Below are positions 34,827-47,930 of a stretch of DNA of 64,000 bases, one piece after another. The notes beneath the pieces are model-generated. The model saw only the letters and a program-made list of their open reading frames with translations, had not been told where the DNA came from and made no database searches. The stretch covers positions 534,501-598,500 of the forward strand of contig CM053263.1 of the NCBI GenBank assembly GCA_028583405.1, read 5' to 3'. The first letter of the stretch is position 1. Every line of letters starts with the position of its first letter. This stretch comes from Pogonophryne albipinna (lineage: Eukaryota > Chordata > Actinopteri > Perciformes > Artedidraconidae). The position numbers were made by a program, and so were the translations under genes.

Positions 34827-34973
34827 GTACAGTTGTAGTACTGTAGTCGCCCTCACACTATCAGCTGTATGTTGAAATTCCAGCTCCACCCCTTCCTGTT
34901 TTTGTATCTTCTGTCACTCAAAATGTACCCAATCAGTGATCTTGAAGCTGTGAGGGGTCACCACACACAACCA

Positions 34974-35097
<124 letters not shown>

Positions 35098-35099
35098 GA

Positions 35100-36810
35100 T
35101 CCTCTGCAGTCTGCCAGTCTGTGCAGAGGGCATCAGGCTGCAGAGCTGAAACAACACTGATTGTGTTCTTTTGTATTATATGCAGAGCAAGCTTTATTTA
35201 TACAACACAGGCATGTTTGTAGTTTTCACTTTGTCATTATGTCAAATATTTAGTTAGATTTCCCTGTGCAAATAACCAGTATTATCCAAATACTGTCTCT
35301 GTTTCAGTGTCTCTGCATGTCCCACACAACGTCCTCACAGTCTGCACTGGTTTTCTCTTAAAACTAAAATAATAATCAATAATTGCTCTGAGATATTTAT
35401 TACGTTGAATCTGTTTCATAGTGTTTTGATATTAGCAAGGGTTCACAGAGCAGAGCTCAAAGTCACTGCAGCAGCGTAGTGGTGTTATACTCCTGCATTA
35501 GAGGTTAGTTATACAGTAAAGTAATTTGATTAACTTGGGTTGACTGAAAAGGCCCTGTAAACTATTGTATTACTTAAAAAATATATGCAGAGCAAGCCAA
35601 AGGCAAAATATGTATTTTCCTCTGTAATTGTTTGGCATTTTCCATCATGAGTTGTAAATATATGTCCCACGTCTTCACTGAGGTTTCTCCGGCTTGACTT
35701 GTCCCAGAAAGTGAGCAGATAGAGGGACATGGCTCGACAATACTGGATTCATAAGAGCAGCGATATAACGTCCGACTCAGCCAATAACACTTCATATGCT
35801 TTTTACAATACCTAACGCACGCAGATGTCTTTGTGTATAGACTCACAGTCACATACGTTCATGCATACTAATGCACAATTTCTACGGCTGTTTTGATGAC
35901 TTTTCAGGTATGGATTTTCACATACACTCACTAACAGGCATTTTGTTATAGCTTAATAACCTTAATACGGGCAACAAAGGGAGAGAGGAAGACTTCCTGT
36001 GTGTGTGTGTGTGTGTGTGGAATATGATGCCAGTCCTCTGTCCGCGTCATTGAGCCAAAAGGTTATTAGTATGACTATGGCACACAAAACAGCTCTTTTA
36101 CCAAAACCTCACTTTTGGAATCTGTTTGACTTTTGTAGTTCATCTGAGGTTAAAGAGAGACATGGAAACAAATACAAAAGAACAGGCGGCCTAAAAAATA
36201 TTGTCAGCAAATCCATAATTTGAAAGCATACCACTCTATACTTTTCTTTGGTGCTTTAGTTCTGATCAAAGGCGTGCCATCTAAGGACCCGCTGCATTTA
36301 GTATTAGTCTAGTTTAAGCAAACGTCAGTAGATTACATTTAAATCTGAATAGCCTAATGCTTTGGCAGAGCAGAACCGCCTAACTGCGGTTAAAAGAGAC
36401 ACACTTTATCTTCACTAATAAGTCATTAATCAGCTCTGTTTAAAAAAAGTAGCTACCAAAATATTTCAGTGATATAGGAGGACCATAACATGCCAATCCA
36501 AACCCAGAGCATATTATATCACAAAACATGTAAAATAATGTACACCTACTTATTTCTTACTTTGGCTGTGTTAAAAGTATGTCAGTTGATGAAACCACTT
36601 ACATTTCATCCTTAACAATATAGAATGTGGATACATTTTGGTCTATTTTTCATTTTGTTTGTTAAAAACTAAAAAAGTTTGAGAGTGATGTTAAACCCAC
36701 AGCAGCTGATCAGTTAATCAGAAATCCTTAGAAATCACAGACAATTCACTATGCAGCCTGAATTCACTGCTGAGGATCAGGCACATGTGGGCATGGGATG
36801 TGTAGGTTTC

Positions 36811-36844
<34 letters not shown>

Positions 36845-37250
36845 TGTCCATGTGTGTTTTACATGCTCTTTTAGTATGATCCTAATGGCTTTACAGTGCC
36901 AGGCATTTTAAAAGAGCCAGGGAGAGGCTTGTAAAACACACACACTCACCACAAGACAGAGGAGAGAGGCTGGCTTGGTGGAACATGGCAGTCTGGAGGG
37001 AGTGTGTGTGTGTGTGTGTATTAAGAGGGTCAGCCAGGGTGATGGTGACACATGATGAAGGAAAAGGAGAAACGCGGGCCCTGAATGAAAGACAGGCAGT
37101 GTCTGTCTGCGATTGTGTGTAGGTAGGTTTGGGGTCTGAAGCAGACACATGGCGCTGTGTGGCACTGCCCGGGTACGCTGGGTTTGGACAGAGAGGCAAA
37201 ACCATTCAAACTGCGATGTTGTTCAAAGAGACATATAATGTTCATATTCA
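35100..37250. other. Host intron with short (GT)n tracts, no gene seen
   Basis: (GT)n at 36000-36018, 36814-36842 and 37001-37018. No exon-like frame with splice sites was found. Confidence 0.5.
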
Positions 37251-37254
37251 GGTT

Positions 37255-37870
37255 CATATCAGTGTATAAGCCCGCGTCACACTGTCCCGAAATTGACACC
37301 AGATGGACACACGATAAAGGAAATGTTCAAATTCGTCTCTGATCGTAACAACATCGGGCCATTCGTGAGGGCATCTTAAGCCATCGTATGACCGCCGGTA
37401 GAGTTTCTCAGGCTCCAGCAGCAACTTCGTGGCAAAATCTTTGGCATGCCAAAAAATTGCCGAAAGACCTTGCGAAGGTTAATTTTCGTGTTGAATTTGT
37501 GTGTCCATTTTGCCCTTCGTGAGGGCATCTTGTCAAATCGTGTCACCTTTGTCTTTACTTCGTGTGATCACCGGTGCCATCGGGCATTTTTCGCCTCACG
37601 AAGACAATACGAAGGAAACAAGAAGCTGCCGGATTGTCTTAGGAAGGAAACACGACTACGTGAAGCCCTCGGAATGCCGTCGTGTAGCCATCGTATTATA
37701 GTATGATGACATCGAGATGGGACCACGGTGTCGGCGAAGACAGACAAATTTGAGTAGCTCAAGCGATTCCCATGTGTCATGGTAACGTGGACATATAAAA
37801 GGCCAGCCTCAGAGCATCTTCCTCAGTCAGTCCTGAGCAACTCTACAGAGCAGAGGCGTGTGTAACTCAA
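37255..37870 (+). mobile_element. TTCG/CGAA-rich interspersed element with TATA box
   Basis: Starts near GCCCGCGTCACACTGTCCCG. It carries repeated CCTTCGTGAGGGCATCTT-like segments (about 37359 and 37512) and inverted CGAAGG motifs. ACATATAAAAGG at 37790-37801 is a plausible TATA box followed by TCAGTCAGTCCTGAGCAAC. The frames in it have no known motif. Confidence 0.5.
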
Positions 37871-37884
37871 GCCCCCAGGAAGTG

Positions 37885-38240
37885 CGCCAGACTCTGTGCC
37901 CAACATTCGTTGTGTCCAAACGGCGGTACTGCAACTTCCGTATCAGTCCGTGACGTCACCCGGCCCAAAACAACTTTTTCCCATTGACTAACATGGGGAA
38001 AGAGACGTCTATAAATCGGTGGATAATTTTTTTTAAACTACCCAGTATGAACTATTTTATAGCCCTTATTATAATCATTAGGTCCTTAAAGTTGTAAAAT
38101 GCACTAAAAGCCGAATCTAGATTTATTTTCTGTCTCCATTCATTCTAGTGAGCCGAGAGTGGGAGCTCGGGGGGCGGGGCTTAAGGGGCGCATGCTCTGT
38201 GAGCGCACATACGGGTTCTTCTGCTCTGACAGCCAGGCAT
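37885..38240. repeat. Interspersed repeat family D, second copy
   Basis: Contains GACGTCACCCGGCCCAAAAC, then CCCATTGACTAACATGGGG and GGGGCGGGGCTTAAGG. It is the inverse of 26735-26982 plus 27827-27900, without the Tc1-like insertion. Confidence 0.75.
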
Positions 38241-38499
38241 GATGGTTAATCTGTGACGTTTCGCTCTCTCAAAAGTTGGGCCATTTTGACTTCATGCGCC
38301 AATGAGCAGCTCTCATCGGAAAGAACGAGACCCCGCCTCCGACGTTGTATCCAGTTCTTATTATACATCCATGGTGTAACTCCCAAAGCTTCAATCACAA
38401 TTAATCACAATTCAGTTCCTGCAGAGATTTTTGGAATGCTGTCCTCAATATGTCTAAATAACTCAAAATTAGGTATTTCTATCTAAGAACATGTTCCCT

Positions 38500-39225
38500 A
38501 TTTTAAAGTGAAGTCTTGTTCATAACCAATAAGCTAGTAATTTGACTCTAATTGACCTGAACAGGTTCCCTATTCTAAATTTGCCTCCTCTTCACACTTG
38601 TAAACACAACTACTGAAATTAACCTCAACAGTACATGAACAAAGTAGGCTCACATTGAAATATCTGTTTTATTAATGAACCACTAAAGAGAGGTTCAGAC
38701 ACATACACGTACCAACACATGCCAAGTTTCTCCAAGGCTGAGAACACATGCAGCCTGTACTTTTGTAATAAAAACTGATTTTTAACAGAGTTTATGTATT
38801 TGTGATCATACTGTGTGACCTGCTTGTATGTACTTACACAATAGGTGTACTGTTCTCTCTATTTGTTGTACTGTCTCAGTGTGAACATAGATTAGCCATG
38901 CTCCTTTATTGACTTATTTGCAGTCCACTGACATTCAAACGGAGTGAAAATATAAAAAAATAAGTTACAAGGCACTTAATGATCTCATACATGCAAGTGA
39001 TACACAGATTATTTGTAGAATATGGTCATGTAGAATAAGGCATTAATAAGTGTTTTATAATGACTAATAAAGAGCCAATATACTGCTAATATGCATGTTA
39101 ATTAACAACTAGTTGATGGTTAATTTGTGTACCTTAATATGAAGTTGTACCACTTATATGATGAACATTGATGTCTATGTGCCTTATTCTGTATTTGACA
39201 TAATAGTTTCAATAAAATAAAATAT
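38500..39225. other. Host intron, no gene seen
   Basis: AT-rich; nothing recognised. Confidence 0.5.
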
Positions 39226-39227
39226 AT

Positions 39228-39292
39228 ATAACTCAATATATTGAGATAGCCAAGTCAATATATTGAGATAGTAAGTCAATATATTGACTTAC
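39228..39292. repeat. Tandem palindromic repeat
   Basis: Three copies of AAGTCAATATATTGA-like units of about 20 bp, each centred on the self-complementary CAATATATTG. Confidence 0.85.
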
Positions 39293-39484
39293 AGGATTTT
39301 TTTTTTTTCCTGTGGCGCAAACAGGCTTCCATATTAAAGTGTTCTCAAAGCTGGTGAAGGTGCAGCTAGTTTTAATCTCTTTGTAGACTGCAGGGTAGCT
39401 TGTGAATTTACTCCAGGTGGAACTAAAGTCTGATTTAACACTTGATTATATTTCACATCATTCATCCAGATCTATAAAGTACCT

Positions 39485-40115
39485 AAAGGTATTCAATAAA
39501 TGTAGTGGAGTAAAAGTACATCATTTACCTCTGAACTGTAGTGGAGTAGAAATACTAAGTAGCAAAACATTTAAATACTCCAGTAAACTACAAGTACCTC
39601 AACATTTTACTCAAGTACAGTACAATATAATAACATAATTATATATATTTGATTTATTTCACATTTAAATAAAGCAATGTTAATTCGGTTAACAATTTGT
39701 TTAGTTTTTCCCTTTAAAAAATAACTAAAAGTACCTATAAGAATACCGTTAAAGTACCGGTTCGATAAGCAGTATTGATAAGAGTAGTAGTACCGTTAAA
39801 AACCTTAACGATACCCATCCCTAGATATTACACAAGTAAAGTGTTAAGAGAGTGAAATGTTGCTTTACGAATTTCAACACTTGATGCCGTCACATTGATT
39901 CCAATTTCAGTTGTATTTGCCAAACTGAATTAGGTTAAAGAGAGAAAGCATTTTGACTAAAAGTTGACTAAAATGTAATGATTTTTCATCGACTAAAACT
40001 AGACTAAAACTATGAAGGATAAAAAAGGACTAAAATGTGACTAAAACTAATAACCATTTTCGTCTAAAGACTAAGACTAAGGCTAAATCAAAAATAGCTG
40101 CCAAAATTAACACTG
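39485..40115. repeat. Cluster of MITE-like fragments
   Basis: GTGGAGTAAAAGTACATCAT with its near-inverse ACTCAAGTACAGTAC at 39500-39625. A CGATACCCATCCCTA hAT-type end is near 39825. ACTAAAACTAGACTAAAACT repeats lie at 39955-40090. Boundaries are approximate. Confidence 0.5.
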
Positions 40116-40441
40116 AAGTGTAAGATAGTGATGTCACTATGTTCCAGAAGTAAACAAAGGAGGGGGGAGGGTGAAAGAAACTTTCAAAAACCATAATAGG
40201 GCCTCTTCAAATATCTCCCGAAAACAGAGAGAAAAAAAGAACTACTTGCACTTTAAATGACTGAAATAACTGGCTCTCACAACGACAGGCATGCAGTAAG
40301 TGAGATACCTTTAAAAGACATTGAAGTTAATCAAAAGGGCAGTAACAATCAAAGTAGCAACATTTACATTCTAATGTGTAATGTCTTCTCTCTACTTCTC
40401 ACTCCCTTTCAAGCACATTTTTTATTTGTATATAATGATAT

Positions 40442-41460
40442 TAATGCTGTCAAAATTATCGCGTTAACGGCGGTAATTAATTTTTTGAATTAATTGCGTT
40501 AAAAATATTTAATGCATTTAACGCATGTGCAGAATGGCCCGCCCCATACATCCCACCAGTGGCAGCGCCAGGGTATGGCTGGGGTAGGCTACACCCATAC
40601 CAAGAAATGGCTTAGCCCCACCATGAAAAATGATGTTAAAGTAAGCAAAATAAAGTCGCGCCGAGAATTGCACAGACAGCAGTTAGTAAGATTGATTTCA
40701 GTAGCCACTTGTCTAGAAATACCGAAGACCAGAAACGGTTTTGAAAACTTTTGTCACGTAGTGATCGTCTTCTCAATAGAACATCTTTGATAATGTCTTC
40801 TGGCCAATCAGAATCAAGATAACGGCGTGGTGTTGTTGCAGGAAGTCCCGACGGAGAATACTTTTGCTGTAGTACAGGGGTGCACATAACTGGTACGCAG
40901 GTACGCATGCGCGGCAGCAATCTGAAATGCGTACCGTCACTTGTGTCACAAAGCGCATTTGCCTACCAACGTACTTGTGAAGGTTTTCCAGAAGGCGGTT
41001 AGATCACCGGACGACAGAGTCGGTCTCCGTGTGCACAGACAGGGCTGCTGTTAACGTCGGTCTGTACAACGGAACTGTGCCAAAACTACGCCAACCGGCT
41101 GCGGAGGGAGACTCCCCCCCCCCCTTCACTGGAGAACTGCGCTAAAACAGCTGATCACAACGTTTTCACCCCCCCCCCCCCGTGTTGTTAGAAATCAACA
41201 CGTAATGAAATAAATGAAATAAGACCCCACGGTTTGATGATTGATAGGTGTGTGGGCTGTCTTTCATTTTGACACAGAACAATGTTATAATATGTTAAAT
41301 GGATATATCCGCCTTCTTTCATTTATCTTTCCATTCCCACAACAATATACATAAAGAAATGGCATATTTTGGACATAGTTCGAATGGTGATTAATCATGA
41401 TTAATTAATTTTTAAGCTGTGATTAATCTGATTAAAAAATGTAATCGTTTGACAGCCCTA
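40442..41460. mobile_element. hAT element with perfect 8-bp target duplication
   Basis: Right end TTTGACAGCCCTA, left end TAATGCTGTCAAA. AATGATAT flanks both sides (40434-40441 and 41461-41468). Other hAT-type ends lie inside (CAGTGGCAGCGCCAGGG at 40557, CAGGGGTGCACATAACTGG at 40875). The minus-strand frame 40636-40920 has no recognised motif. Confidence 0.9.
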
Positions 41461-41469
41461 AATGATATA

Positions 41470-43035
41470 TAATAAATATATTGATTGATATATATTATTC
41501 AGTTCAAATTCCATAATCTCAACAAGTAGAACTCCAACAGCCCTTAACCATAGATTGCAATATATTGCGTATGAGTATGAGTCACTTTAAAGCAAACATT
41601 TCATTAAAGAAAGGACTCAATCAAGCTGTGATGTCTTTAGGGAAGATGTTGCAACAGTTTTCTTTTTCTCAAAGACCTGTTCATGTGTGGTAAATTGGTT
41701 AGAATGCGCTTTTAAAATAACAGTTTCTTTAGTTTACCTCAAAGTTGGCATGGATGTGGTCACAAGGACACTTTTGTCTAAATCTAAAATATTTTTGATA
41801 AATATGAGGTAGGAATGAAATAGCTGAGGGTAGTCGGTTGGTTGTCTAAAAGCATTCAATCTTGTTAGATAAGCTTTCACAGCAGCCCACATGATTAGTT
41901 TGAATACAGAGCATGTTTTTCTTTAGAAATATGGGACCTGGCTCTGGACCACAAATTACTGTCTGCGTTCAGCCTGAGGATGACAAATTCATACAGTAAT
42001 TATCTGTCTATTAAAGTCACCCATACCATATTTCCTATCCTTTAAATGTACACGTGATTAAACAACAACTAAATTCAGTACATCATTTAAAGTGACACCA
42101 AACCATGCCGTGCCATATCTGAAGCACTCATACTAAACAGAGACATTTCCCAACATTAAGACACACAATAGGGCTTTCATGAGGACTGTAGGAAACTAGT
42201 TCTTCTGTACCCCAACCACCACACACTCTGTCACATTGCTTTGCGTGTGTGTGTGTGTGTGTGTTTGTGTGGCTTGAGTTATGATTTTTCAATGTATACC
42301 ACATGTAGCAACCGTGTATCGTCTGATATGTTTTCAATATGGAGGAAAAAGACAAGAGCGAAAGAGAGACATGGGGAAACCATAGACAGCCACAACATTT
42401 CAAACTCAATAATATGCTGTTTATAATCAGTATCTAAAAATACAACTGGTAACTATGACTACATTGAGGCGAACGGGCAAGCCAAACCTCTCTATAACTT
42501 TCCCTAAGCCTCACCTTTCTGTATCCTCATTTCCCTTTTCTTCACTCCCCTCCCTCTCTCATATGACAACTCTTTCGACAGTTAAATAATAAATATCTTA
42601 TGAACTAACCCTACTCCTGCTGCTGCCAAGAGCTCGGAGCAGAGTTTACTCCTTGTAAAATAAAACGTCTGAAACAGTATTTGTTCGGCAGCCAGGAGCT
42701 TGTCGATAGGTGACCTGCTGGAGTAAATCTTTTCAATAATGTCAAAGGCAGCGCCAAAAATCTGCAAGTGTGTGCCCTACTCCTACACACACATCCGCAC
42801 AGTTACAGAGACACACACACTGCGAGAACAATAACCCAAACTCAGACCGGCATCAGATCTAACAGGGAAAGCACACAGACACACAATCAGAAGCTGATAG
42901 GGAATGATAAAATGGGAGTGACCAAAATGTATTCCATATTCACCCTCTCTCTCACACACACAAACACACGCACACACACAGATAAATGAGTATTTGTATT
43001 GTTGTCCTCCTTGTCTTTCAGTACACACACACAAA
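41470..43035. other. Host intron, no gene seen
   Basis: Contains (GT)n at 42245-42264 and short CA tracts near 42785 and 42955. No other exon was found. Confidence 0.5.
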
Positions 43036-43040
43036 CTCAC

Positions 43041-43226
43041 CTGCTCCCGCGTCATGCTTTGCAGCTGCGTATGCCAGGAGGCGGAGTCAGAGCGGTGATA
43101 GGCGGGGGGCGGGGCGAAGTCCTGCAGTATGATTGGGTCTCGCTCCTGACACAGCGAGGTCAGGTGACTGATGTACAGCTTCAGCTTGCTGCGATTCTGA
43201 TTGAGATCCAGGAGAGGAGAGAGAAT
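43041..43226 (-). CDS. Host gene, penultimate exon
   Basis: A 186-base exon (62 codons, phase 0 at both ends), bounded by CTTCCTCCTTCAG acceptor and GTGAGTTTGT donor on the minus strand. It encodes ILSPLLDLNQNRSKLKLYIS, then LCQERDPIILQDFAPPPAY and a Ser/Trp-containing segment ending QSMTREQ. There are no stops, and codon use is GC-rich compared with the surrounding intron. It joins in frame to the last exon, giving MTREQ-MEAELEQ, a helix-forming sequence. The protein is not recognised. A PPPAY motif could bind a WW domain, which is inference. Confidence 0.85.
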
Positions 43227-43252
43227 CTGAAGGAGGAAGGGACAAACATCAG

Positions 43253-44277
43253 AGGCCTGTACTACGAAGCTGGTTCAACCTAACCTGGATATGTTTGAGT
43301 TAGCCGGTTGGCCTAATCCAAAACATACGCGCTCTCGCTAAACGGTACTACGACGCGGGTTATCAAGTGGATCGCTCAAGCCAGCCGTGCCCTATCTAGT
43401 TAGGTGCGCGTTCACATGAAAGGGTGGTATTTGGAGCATTCGACCAATCACAAACATGGAGAAGCATACTGACAGCGCAGCGTCATACTTCCTGAATGAA
43501 AAGTCAACTATAATATTAGACATATGAAGAAGTTAAACTTTAAACATCCATGACTTAAACACTTTATCCAGGATCAAAGCCACATGGCTGCACCTGCAAG
43601 GTGAATACAGCTGGTAACAGAATGTGTTTGAATGCGTACATTAACAGGTTTATGATATCACTGCCCCGTCTAAAACACGATCTGACTTTAATTACATTTG
43701 TCTCGAGTGTTTCGTCAACTTAATGTGTTGCTTAAAATAATACTTCTGCATACAGTAGCCTATGTGACACTGTGAGTGTTGCACGGCCAGATACGGCTCA
43801 GCTGACTCAGATAAGGAGATATGATACATTATGATGTGATATGCTGTACTTAATGTTACTCTGATCCGGTTACTTATGTTGTGGCAGATATTTAAGTAAG
43901 CTTTCTTAACGCTAATGTTATAATAGTCAGATTGCTCTGAAGATGGAGGTGATATTCTATTAATGTTCACGTTCACACAGTCGGTGATTTTTGCCGGCCG
44001 TCTTTCCTGCAACGGCAGCTTTTCTGTATTTCCTCTATCCTGTAATATGACTTGAACTCCGCACACTGAGCTCTGATTGGTCAGCAGGCGGTGCTTTCAC
44101 TGAGTTGATCTCTTAGCCTGCAACCTAACCTGCTCCCGACCAAGTTAGCAGCACAGCATAAGTTACCATGGAGATCTAGCCTGCTAAAAAGAGAACCAGC
44201 TTCGTAGGACCGGAAACCCAGAGTTTTCCCTGAAGTTAGCTCGCTAAGTGAAAATCCTGCTTTGTAGTATACCCCCC
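43253..44277. mobile_element. Long-TIR DNA transposon (GTACTACGAAGC family), copy 2
   Basis: Starts GGCCTGTACTACGAAGC and ends GCTTTGTAGTATACC. The interior matches copy 1 at 8968-10138 (for example CTGAATGAAAAGTCAACTAT). It lies 27 bases upstream of the host exon's acceptor in gene orientation, so it sits close to the branch-point region. There is no transposase. Confidence 0.8.
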
Positions 44278-44279
44278 TG

Positions 44280-45735
44280 ATGGATTCATTTTACTGCGCA
44301 CAAAATATAATGATGAAAGGTCAATACTGCCTATGATTTGTAAATCTGTGCACACTATGGCCTTATGATAACAGGTCTTCACTGCAGAGAGAGTCAAACA
44401 ACACTCAGTTTCATATATAGACATTCCACTAATCAAGCCTAATGCAAAACACCTGCTTCTCTTTATTTATGATTGGCTGAAATCCATCGTTCAGTATACC
44501 TGTTAAACAGTCACTAGAGTTCGTATATAGTTCCTACTAAAGCACCTATCCCAGACACACAACTTTATCATGTTTTTCTAAACCTGTGAAAAAACACAAA
44601 GCTGGTTGATAATTTACCGATATAACAAAGCAAAAAAAGAAGAAGATATATCTCAACATATAAACCAATGTATCCCTCAGTAACTTCATATGTTTGAACA
44701 TCCTTGCAGATGCATGATGGAAATAGATGTGGGTAGTTATTATTGGAGAAATAAAATCATATTAATAATAATAATAATGCATTACATTTTTTTTATTAGA
44801 GCGCTTTTACAGGTGCTCAAAGCGCTTTACAAATATTGCTCACTCTTCGCTACAACAATGAAAGCTGACGGTAATTCAAAGTAACTGTCACTTCTGAGTC
44901 CTTATTTACTGCACACACAACACACCGCCTCTACACATACAGTCATAAAGGGTCGTTTTTAAGGAAGTAAATGACTCAAGTACAGGTTTCTTCCGGTGAG
45001 GACCTGCCAGTAGGTTCCAGTCCATTACGAAATCTGCATTACTGAACATTTTCCTCCAGAGGGAGAAGCAAAGGAGGCAGAGGGGAAACGATGGAGTTAA
45101 ACTAAGGCTGCAGGGTTGCTACACCCTCTGCATTTCATAACACTCTGCTGTCTGTTATGATGTATGCTGACGGCTGCATGCAAAAAGGACGCAATCGCTC
45201 AGTCATGATATATGCCAATATGTGAACCCCTCTAGCAAAGGAATCTGGCTTTAATGCTTTAAAAACACTCTCAACAAATGTGCAACAGCTGTTCTCTAAC
45301 ACTTTCTAATCCTGACTATGCTGTAAAAAAACGCCACACTTTTCAGACCCACAGCAAAGCTCTGTGGATCAAAAACACGACAAATGAGAAACAGACAGAA
45401 AGAATGGAAGGAATGGCAATATAAGGATAGCGTTTAAAGAGAAATAACACCAGTGTTCTCTTTCCCTGTTTCAAGAAATATGTAATGACTAACAGAGAAG
45501 CCTTTACTCCAGTAATAACAACAAAGTGAAATATAAAAGTCTCTGAACTTACTGATTCTATTAAGGTGTACACTGTACAGTATCTATGCTCCTACATGTT
45601 TTTATGTATTACACAACCAGCAATGGTCATTGTATGCAGTGTTTTAAAATCTCTTACTGTACTAAGGCCTCAGTCTTAATAAGCCTCCCATACTCGCGAG
45701 TCTCTTACTGAGCTATGAAACAACTCCAGAGAGAC
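44280..45735. other. Host intron, no gene seen
   Basis: Contains an AAAGCGCTTTACA-type repeat scrap near 44800-44832. Nothing else was recognised. Confidence 0.5.
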
Positions 45736-45878
<143 letters not shown>

Positions 45879-46557
45879 TAAAGCTTCATTCACACCACGG
45901 AGGCACCTCTAAGCTAGGCAATTCATTTTCAAATTGATACAACAAGTCAGAGCTTAGGGTCATTAATCATCTTTCTGAAATATTGAAAAACGTGTCGTTC
46001 CAAAACACTGAATTCCTCATTGAGAAACATTCACACCTCTTCCCTGTCTTTTTTCACTGATGCATCTAATACCACTGCAGACCATTAACCATGTCGAATA
46101 CCATGAACAATGCTTAGTGTGTTTTAGGAGTGCTCTCCTGTGTTTCAGTTGTTCGTGAAGCATTTCATTCTTTAACTGTAGCACAGAATTCCCTTATTGA
46201 AAAAGACACAATCACTCACTGTTCTGTTGTAATGCGCTATGGCAAATGACCCGCCTTACACACCAAGGAAAAGTGTGTCTGCGCTGTATGTGTGTGTAAA
46301 ACTACCCATGAAGCCAGGAAGAAAAAGAGAGGCTGGTCTGCCTGTCTCAGCAGGGAGGTGCTACCGCTAATTAATAACCAGGGTCAAACTTAGATCCGCT
46401 GGTGAACCTGTGGGCTTTAAGCACCCCAAAGGGAAATCCCACTGCAGGAACTGAGCTGTGTTAAAAGCAGCATGTGCTACTCATATGTGGTGTTGCCTTC
46501 ACTGGCCTGTCAGTAGATCAGACCTAATACTACTCTTTGAATAAAGTGAGACCAAAC

Positions 46558-47608
46558 TTAAAGAGGACATCATCTGTTCATTTTCAGGTTCATATTAGTA
46601 TGTAGTGTCTCTACTGGGACATGTCTCCATGCTTTAGTGTTCAAAAAGCTCTTTATTGTTCTCATACTGCCTGTGCTGCAGCATTTCTTTTCACTCTCTG
46701 TCTGAGACCAGAGCCCAGTCTGCTCTGATTGGTTAGCTGGCCGGCAGAGTGTGGGGGAGGCTGCTGCGAAGGCCCTGTCACCCCAGGTCCGGAGCTTTGT
46801 CCTGATGGGCTGCAGTAGGTTAGCTTCAGCAGACCTGATGCGACGGGTGAAGCATCAGGTCTGCTGAAGTGTCGTTGGATGAGGTCACAGAGGTAGGGGG
46901 GGGGGCAAGGTTGTTGAGGGCTTTGAAAGTGAAAGGTAATATTTTAAAGTCAATGCGGTGTTTGATGGGGAGCCAGTGGAGGTCATGGAGGATAGGGGTG
47001 ATGTGGTCGGAGCGTCGGGTGGAGGTGAGCAAGCGGGCAGCTGATTTTTGGACATATTGAAGTTTTTTTAGTGTGAATGCAGGTGATCCAAAAAGTATGC
47101 TGTTGCAGTAATCCAGTCGGATGTTATAAAGGCATGGATCAGAGTTTCAGCAGCGGTCGATGAGAGGGAGGGTCTGATGCGGGCAATGTCCTATAAATGG
47201 AAGAAAGCGTTTTTTGTGACCTGGTTGACGTGAGGGAGGAAAGTGAGGGTGTGGTCGAGGATGATGCCAAGGTTACGGATGTGAGTGGAGGGGTTGACAA
47301 TGGAGCCATCGATGGTAAGAGAAAAATCTTGGGTTGAGCGGGTAAGTGAGTTTGGGCCAATGATTATAAGTTCTGATTTGTCACAGTTAAGTTTTAGAAA
47401 ATTGTTTTGCATCCAAATTTTAACGTCAGTGAGGCAGGCGCTGAGCTGGGAGTGTGTGTTGAGAGGTAGAGCTGTGTGTCATCAGCATAACAGTGGAACT
47501 GGAGTTGGTGTTGATGGAGGATTTGTCCAATTGGGAGGATGTAGATGATGAACAGAACAGTACTATGTTCCTGAAGTAAACAAAGGAGTCCAATGGAGGG
47601 CGTTTCAG
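46558..47608. mobile_element. MITE family M copy split by a LINE
   Basis: 46558-46749 and 47562-47608 are adjoining parts of family M (compare 20870-21226 and 53930-54345). The intervening 46750-47561 is LINE sequence. The order of events is therefore MITE first, LINE second. Confidence 0.75.
46750..47561 (-). pseudogene. Rex1/CR1/L2-group LINE fragment, RT C-terminal part
   Basis: The minus strand gives FHCYADDTQLYLST (catalytic YADD), then NFLKLNCDKSELIIIGP, HIRNLGIILD and, further on, LHWLPIKHRIDFKI and TFKALNNLAPP, the usual order in a CR1/L2/Rex1-type RT and its C-terminal extension. Several frame changes separate the pieces, so it is dead. Only the 3' third of the element is present. 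Confidence 0.85.
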
Positions 47609-47857
47609 GCAACTTAAAGATTTATTTTGTTGCGGACAGTTTTGTTGCGTACACTACAATAAACACAGTCCTTGGTTCATATATAGAGAAGACACTGCAT
47701 AGAGAACATACACTCTGTGTGTGTGTGTGTGTCTCTATTAGACATGCAAGTGACATTTTTTTGATGAGTGGACACCTTTCCCGCAAGTCTATATATAATG
47801 CTTCCCGGTCATTCTTAAGTCGCTGCTGTCCTCCAAGTCTACAATTCAAAATATGTG

Positions 47858-47930
47858 CGCCCAACGTGGGGCTCGAACCCACGACCCTGAGATTAAGAGT
47901 CTCATGCTCTACCGACTGAGCTAGCCAGGC
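47858..47930 (-). tRNA. tRNA-Lys(CTT)
   Basis: Same cloverleaf as the copy at 8856, with acceptor GCCTGGC (a T-G pair replaces C-G) and the canonical G discriminator. Anticodon CTT and B-box GGTTCGAGCCC are intact, and a TTTT run lies eight to eleven bases downstream. It lies in the host intron on the same strand as the host gene. Confidence 0.95.

Noticed and set aside
40636..40920. 94-residue minus-strand ORF with a hydrophobic C-terminus inside a hAT element
   Set aside because: No start context, splice sites or known motif; it lies within non-autonomous transposon sequence.
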